Of a stretch of DNA of 64,000 nucleotides, positions 59,401 through 64,000 are shown piece after piece. Each line of letters begins with the position of its first letter. The stretch's first letter is position 1. This stretch comes from Cynocephalus volans (taxonomy: Eukaryota; Chordata; Mammalia; Dermoptera; Cynocephalidae). The stretch lies in assembly GCF_027409185.1 (NCBI RefSeq), contig NC_084463.1, forward strand, positions 162,417,869-162,481,868, written 5' to 3'. The notes under the pieces are model-generated. The model worked only from the letters and a program-made list of their open reading frames with translations, was not told the DNA's origin and did not search any database. The translations under genes and the position numbers were made by a program.

Positions 59401-60400
59401 TTAGGGTAAGCCTTCCTATCTCCTTTACCTTCTTCCTAACGATGTCTTCCTTGGTATCTCTGCAGCATCTCGCTGTTGACTGCCACTTGTGAAGTCCTTC
59501 ACTGACCTGTGACACTGCTCTACCTTGCATCTCCTGCCTCTCTCCCCTCTGGTGTGCTGGATCTTCTTCCACCTTCTTCTGGAGAGAATTTTCCTCAGTG
59601 CCAGCCTGGTCCTCTCTTTGCACCCTCTCCCTGTCTCTCTTTACTCTCTCAGAGAACTCATCCATGCTCATGGGTTCACGGGTCAGTTCTATGCAGATGA
59701 CTCCCCTCTGTCCCCTGGACACCTCCCTCTTCCCTGACCTCTCTGCTGGACTTGAGCTCTGTGTTTCCATCGCCTACCAGATGTTTCCTATAAGGTGTCC
59801 TGTCATCATCTCAAACTAAACAAGTGTGAAAGTTGAGCCTGTCTTCCCGACACTCCCCCATCACCATTTTCCATTTTTCTGCCTGTAGCATCAGCGTTCT
59901 CTCACCCACCCAAGCTCGAGACCTGAGTCAGATTTGGTGCCTCCTCCTCATCCTTCCCTTCCCAAGTTTTTGTTTGTTTGTTTGTTTAAAAACGATGACC
60001 GGTAAGCGGATCTTAACCCTTGGCTTGGTGTTGTCAGCACCACACTTACCCAGTGAGCCAACCGGCCATCCCTATACAGGATCCGAACCCGTGGCCTTGG
60101 TTTTATCAGCACCACACTCTCCCGAGTGAGCCACGGGCCGGCCCTTCCCCTTCCCAAGTTTTGCCAGCTTCCTTTGCAACTTCTCTTACAGTTCTTTGCC
60201 CTTTCCATTCTATCTGCCAATCCAGGGTGCCTGCAGTTTCTTCCCCTCTAGTCTCTCATTCATACCTGGCCAGATTTTTTATGTTGTCTTTCTCCTGCTC
60301 AAAAACTTTCAGGTGCTCTCATCACCATAGATAAAGTCCAGACTACTTAGCCTTGGGCTCAGGAGCCTTTTTTGGCCCCGGCTCACCTCACTGGCATTAT
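59401..60400 (+). mobile_element. L2 LINE fragment split by a SINE
   Basis: 'catgggttcacgggtcagttctatgcagatgactcccc' and 'catctcaaactaaacaagtgtgaaagttgagcc' match L2 ORF2 layout. The L2 may resume after the SINE dimer at 59971-60144. Confidence 0.5.
59971..60144 (-). mobile_element. tRNA-Ile-derived SINE dimer
   Basis: (GTTT)n tail, CGATGACCGGTAAGCGG through GCCACGGGCCGGCC. Flanked by CTTCCCTTCCCAAGTTTT and TTCCCCTTCCCAAGTTTT. Confidence 0.88.
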
Positions 60401-60404
60401 CGTA

Positions 60405-60640
60405 CATGAATAAGAGTACACACTCTGGAGCCAGACTCTGGGATCAAACCCTACCCTCAACACTTACATGCTGTGTGACCCTGGGCAACTACTTAACCTT
60501 TCTGTGCCTGAGTTTGCTCTTTAAAATCATTTTATATGAAGTTTTATAATCATTTCTCAGGTTGCTGTGAGGTTAAAATGCACTTAGACCAGTACTGGCT
60601 ACACAGTAAGAGCTCAAATGCTAGCTTTTTATTGCACTGG
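60405..60640 (+). repeat. MIR
   Basis: 'tctggagccagactctgggatcaaaccc', 'cttacatgctgtgtgaccctgggcaactacttaacctttctgtgcc' is a well-preserved MIR in sense. Confidence 0.8.
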
Positions 60641-61404
60641 TTTTCACAAAGGGAGGGCTGCACACTGCACACCTCTGCACACCTCCTCCTGGACACACGC
60701 ATTGACCCCCTCTTCATCGCGTTTGCTCAGCCTATTCCCTCGGTCTAGCATGCTGTTTGCTGCCTGCTGACTTCTACCCTTCAACGGCTGGTTACCTCCC
60801 ATTTCCTTCTGGTAAGTGCTTACTTAGCATTTCTGTACTGCTGCTCAAATTGACCAACGTGGTGTGTTGGGTATATGAAGCCAGCCATAGGCCACACATG
60901 GCACGTTTTCCTGAAGGGTTCATTTTACTTGATAATAAATAATTTCATCTATTTTTATATTAAAACAACTACTCCCAGACATATCATGAAGTAGTATGCA
61001 AAATTGGCAGAAGATTTTTAAGATAAAATACAAAACTACTTAGAATATTCAGAGTGGAGCTGTCTTGGGCTAACCCCCCAGTCCCAGTGGGGTGTCTGCA
61101 TTCAGTCTGCAGTGGAAAGGTCTGAGAGCAGGGACTCTGGGAGTCCAAGGGGCTAGGTGCAGATGAGAGAAGGCAGGGTTAACACCAGTGCAGTGGGAGG
61201 TGACAGGCCCTATACTCCAGGCCCCTGCAGGAAGGTCCCTGTAACCCATGGTATTCTCTCCTTCCTGACAACTTGGACACCTCAGTGTCTATTTACACGC
61301 CTAGGCTGCCTCGGGGTAGCATTTGTATTGCATGGTTTTTAACTTTCCATGTATGTAGGCCTTATCTCTTCAACAGCATCCTAAGCATCTGGAGTGCAGG
61401 TGCA

Positions 61405-61600
61405 GCGTGACCGAATGGCAAGACAGATCTGGCTGTGGATTCAGGGCCTAGAGTTTACTGATTGAGCAAGGCACTTTTTCTCTCAGTCTTGGCTTCCTTA
61501 TCTGTAGAACATAGACAATACTTACCTAATGAGCCTGTTCTGAGGATCCAGCTAAATAACGCACGTGTAGCATTCAGCACAGCAGACAGCAGGGACACTT
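61405..61600 (+). repeat. MIR
   Basis: 'gactgattgagcaaggcac'-type core followed by 'tcagtcttggcttccttatctgtagaacatagacaatacttacc' and 'gaggatccagctaaataacgc'. MIR in sense. Confidence 0.7.
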
Positions 61601-61689
61601 AGGAATTGTCAGCTCCCTCCCAGCGGTGCCAGCTCTCAATAAACATCTTATTTTCAAATACTCCCATCCGCAAATATATCCTCCTACCT

Positions 61690-63360
61690 GCACCTACTCC
61701 CACGTGCTCTGCCTCCCTTCCTGTCACAGTGGACGCTCCTGTCAAAGGCCACCCTCTTTCTTGTGTGCTAGTTCCTGGCCCTCCTCACCTTCGCAAAGAC
61801 CTCACTCATACAATTACCTCCCTGTCTCCTACAGCACCAGTTTCCCTCCCTATTGTATCACTCTCTTCACTGTGTAATTATGCTGCAATATCACTCTATC
61901 TAAAACGAAAGATAAAACATTAAAAAACCTTCCTTTGATCCCACATCCATTCTAGTTATCACCCCATTTCTCTGCTCCCTTTACAGTAAAAAATCCCCAA
62001 GAGAATTGACATACTCCCTGTTTCCACTTCTGTTGCCACTCCAGGCAAGCTCCTGTCCCCGTCACTCCACAAAACTGCTTTTATCAAGGTCTCCAGTGAC
62101 CTTCGCATTGCCATATCCAGTGGGCCGTTCTCAGTCTGTTTTAACAGCCTCTCAGGAGTGTCTGAGACCTTGAAACACCTTCTGCCCTGGCCTCCCAGAC
62201 CCTCCACTCTCCTGATTTCCTCCAGTCTTACTGGCCACTCCTCAGTCTCCTTTGCTGCATGCCCCCTTCTCCCTGGCCTCTAAGCATAGGAGGGCCCAGG
62301 GCTGCCCTTGGACCACTTCTCATCTCTGTACTTACTCAGGTAATGTTTTCCACTCTCATGGATTTAAATGCCATCTAAAAGATTCCCAGATTTTTATCTC
62401 ATATCTAGACCTCCCAGAATTCCAGACTTAATATCTACTGCCTATACCCCATCTCCACTTGGATGTGCCACAGACACTTCAAATCCAACATGTCTAAAAC
62501 CGAACTCTTGATTCCCCAGCCCACCTTTCCCTCCCCATAAATCTTTCCCATATCAGTAATGGGAACTTTGTCCTTCCAGTCATTCAAGCCAAAACCTTGG
62601 GAACTGTCCTTGGCTCTTTTTAAGTCCCACAGTCAGCCCATCAGCAAATCCTGCCTGTCAGTTCTCCCTTCAAAATACAGAGAGAATTGGCCACTTTACC
62701 AGCTCCATCTCCCCACTCTAGTCCAAGTGAGTCTCCTCCTCACTCATGAGGCTGACTCCAGTAGTTTCCTGAGTGGTTTTGCTACCTCTCTCTTTCCTCA
62801 ACTCTACAATCTGTTCTCCACTAACAGCCAGAATAATTTTTTTCAAAATATAAGTTTGACTATGTCATTTATTGGCTTAAAGCCCTCCAAAGGCCTCCCC
62901 TCTCAGAGTAAAATCCAGATTTTTTTTATCACGGCCTGCAAGGCCCTATGGGACTGGCCTGCTACCTGTCTGGCCTCATTTCCCACTGTCCTCTTGCTCC
63001 CTCTGTCCCAGCCTCACTGGCTCCGACGCTGTTCCTTCAAGAGCCTGGAAACACTCCTGCCTTGGGGAGTTTCTTTTTGTTGTTGTTTCCGTCTGGAACA
63101 CTCACGAAGGTGCAAGCCTTGCTCCCTTACGCCCCTCAGGTCTCTGCTCAAATGCCGCCTTACCAGAGGGCCTTCCCTGATCAAGCTCTCAAAAGTAGTA
63201 CCCCTGGCATTCTCTGACCCCTAATCCTAATTTTGCTTACCACTGACTCCCACCTGACATAATTAATTTACATGTTTGTTTTTGTCCATCGTCTCACCGT
63301 TAATAACACCCCAAGGGGACCTTTGGTGCCTGGCACATAGTAGGCGCTTGCAGATGGTCA
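61690..63360 (+). mobile_element. L2 LINE, long 3' portion
   Basis: About 1.6 kb of L2: 'catctccacttggatgtgccacagacacttcaaatccaacatgtctaaaac', 'cttggctctttttaagtcccacag', 'aaggccctatgggactggcc', 'ggtctctgctcaaatgccgccttaccagagggccttccctga', closing 'gtgcctggcacatagtaggcgc'. The 221-residue open stretch at 62559-63224 is a remnant of L2 sequence, not a gene. It is one of the longer L2 copies one would expect to see in one piece. Confidence 0.75.
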
Positions 63361-63490
63361 GGGGCATAGTATAGTGTGGGAGAGCCTACCTAACGCACAT
63401 GGCCCCAAGTCTCTGCACTCCCACTTACCTGCTGTGTGCTTTGGGGCAACTTAACCTTTCTAAGCTTCAGTTTTTCTTTCTGTAAAATCT
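63361..63490 (+). repeat. MIR, interrupted by two SINEs
   Basis: 'cacttacctgctgtgtgctttggggcaacttaacctttctaagcttcag' then 'ctgtaaaatctacctggaagg'. The 3' half continues at about 63841-63910 ('aggagaattaaagataatac'). The two SINEs at 63501 and 63681 sit between the halves. Confidence 0.75.
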
Positions 63491-63500
63491 ACCTGGAAGG

Positions 63501-63670
63501 TTTTTTTTTTTTTTTAAAGATGACCAGTAAGGGGATCTTAACCCTTGATTTGGTGTTGTCAGCACCACGCTCTCCCAAGTGAGCTAACTGGCCATCCCTA
63601 TATAGGGATCCGAACCCGTGGCCTTGGTGTTATCAGCACCATACTCTCCCAAGTGAGCCATGGGCTGGCC
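63501..63670 (-). mobile_element. tRNA-Ile-derived SINE dimer
   Basis: Poly(T), AGATGACCAGTAAGGGG through GAGCCATGGGCTGGCC. Flanked by CCTGGAAGG on both sides (63492-63500 and 63671-63679). Confidence 0.9.
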
Positions 63671-63680
63671 CCTGGAAGGT

Positions 63681-63830
63681 TTTTTTTTTTTTTTTTTTTT
63701 GTCTTTTTCGTGACTGGTACTCAGCCAGTGAGTGCACCGGCCATTCCTATATAGGATCCGAACCCGCGGCGGGAGCGTCGCCGCGCTCCCAGCGCCACAC
63801 TCTCCCGAGTGCGCCATGGGCTCAGCCCCC
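63681..63830 (-). mobile_element. GC-rich tRNA-derived SINE (second family)
   Basis: Poly(T), CGTGACTGGTACTCAGCCAG, TATATAGG, CGCGGCGGGAGCGTCGCCGC, GCGCCATGGGCTCAGCC. Flanked by CCTGGAAGG at 63671-63679 and 63831-63839. Confidence 0.9.
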
Positions 63831-64000
63831 CCTGGAAGGTTTTTTAGGAGAATTAAAGATAATACATTTAAAGTACCTGAGACGTGGTCAATGCTCAACA
63901 AGATGGGGGCTAAAAAGGCCACTTAGCTGCTTTCCAAGCCTTTTTCCATGGAGTTAATAGTGCTGTCTCTATCTGCCCCTGGGGCAGAGAGCTGATATAG

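Noticed and set aside
62559-63224. 221-codon + strand open frame
   Set aside because: It lies wholly inside an L2 LINE and its text matches L2 non-coding/3' words rather than a conserved protein.

Overview
This is mammalian nuclear DNA. It holds three multi-exon protein genes, all on the + strand and head to tail, followed by a repeat-rich intergenic tract. The genes are GRK2 (ADRBK1; exon 1 lies off the left edge, the other 20 coding exons are complete), ANKRD13D (complete, 15 coding exons) and SSH3 (complete, 14 coding exons). This is the same order as human 11q13. I traced every exon by splice sites and reading frame. The spliced lengths are multiples of three: SSH3 1941 nt and ANKRD13D 1812 nt, while the GRK2 exons present sum to 1957 nt, exactly what a 689-residue protein needs if exon 1 supplies 113 nt.

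Organism. The commonest young repeats are SINEs whose body copies a tRNA-Ile (A box like TAGCTCAGTTGGTTAGAG, a TGATAAC anticodon-stem region, a GGTTCGATCCC-like B box), as monomers and as dimers, plus a separate GC-rich tRNA-like family. No Alu, B1/B2, carnivore or horse-type SINE is visible. tRNA-Ile-derived monomer and dimer SINEs are what is described for colugos (Dermoptera, CYN/t-SINEs), so a flying lemur such as Galeopterus is my best guess. That is an inference from memory of the family, not a database match.

Layout. 1-10.3 kb: GRK2 and its 3' UTR. 10.3-12.8 kb: quiet intergenic DNA. 12.8-24.4 kb: ANKRD13D, starting in a CpG island; its intron 6 carries a 5'-truncated antisense L1 broken up by younger insertions. 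24.4-25.5 kb: short gap and the SSH3 CpG-island promoter. 25.5-33 kb: SSH3. 33-35.7 kb: old repeats. 35.8-36.8 kb: a second CpG island with a compact YY1/ETS/ZNF143/NRF1/RFX motif series and no recognisable coding gene, followed by exon-like segments up to 39.7 kb, probably a non-coding transcription unit. 37-64 kb: layered L1, L2, MIR, MaLR, MER2 and about 20 tRNA-derived SINEs, many with intact target-site duplications that allow insertion order to be read.

Functionally, GRK2 phosphorylates activated GPCRs. ANKRD13D is a membrane-associated ubiquitin-interacting adaptor that acts on ubiquitinated receptors. SSH3 is a cofilin phosphatase. There is no operon logic; they are independent neighbours.

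The most interesting non-genic objects are: a 1.8-kb L1-derived composite at 43.6-45.5 kb (L1 5'-UTR-like segment, five-copy ~78-bp VNTR, scrap of ORF2, 3' UTR) bounded by a 14-bp duplication and carrying an apparent 3' transduction; an antisense element at 17.5-17.8 kb with what looks like serial 3' transduction; a double SINE insertion into the same target with three copies of the duplication at 63.5-63.8 kb; and a GC-AG intron in ANKRD13D.
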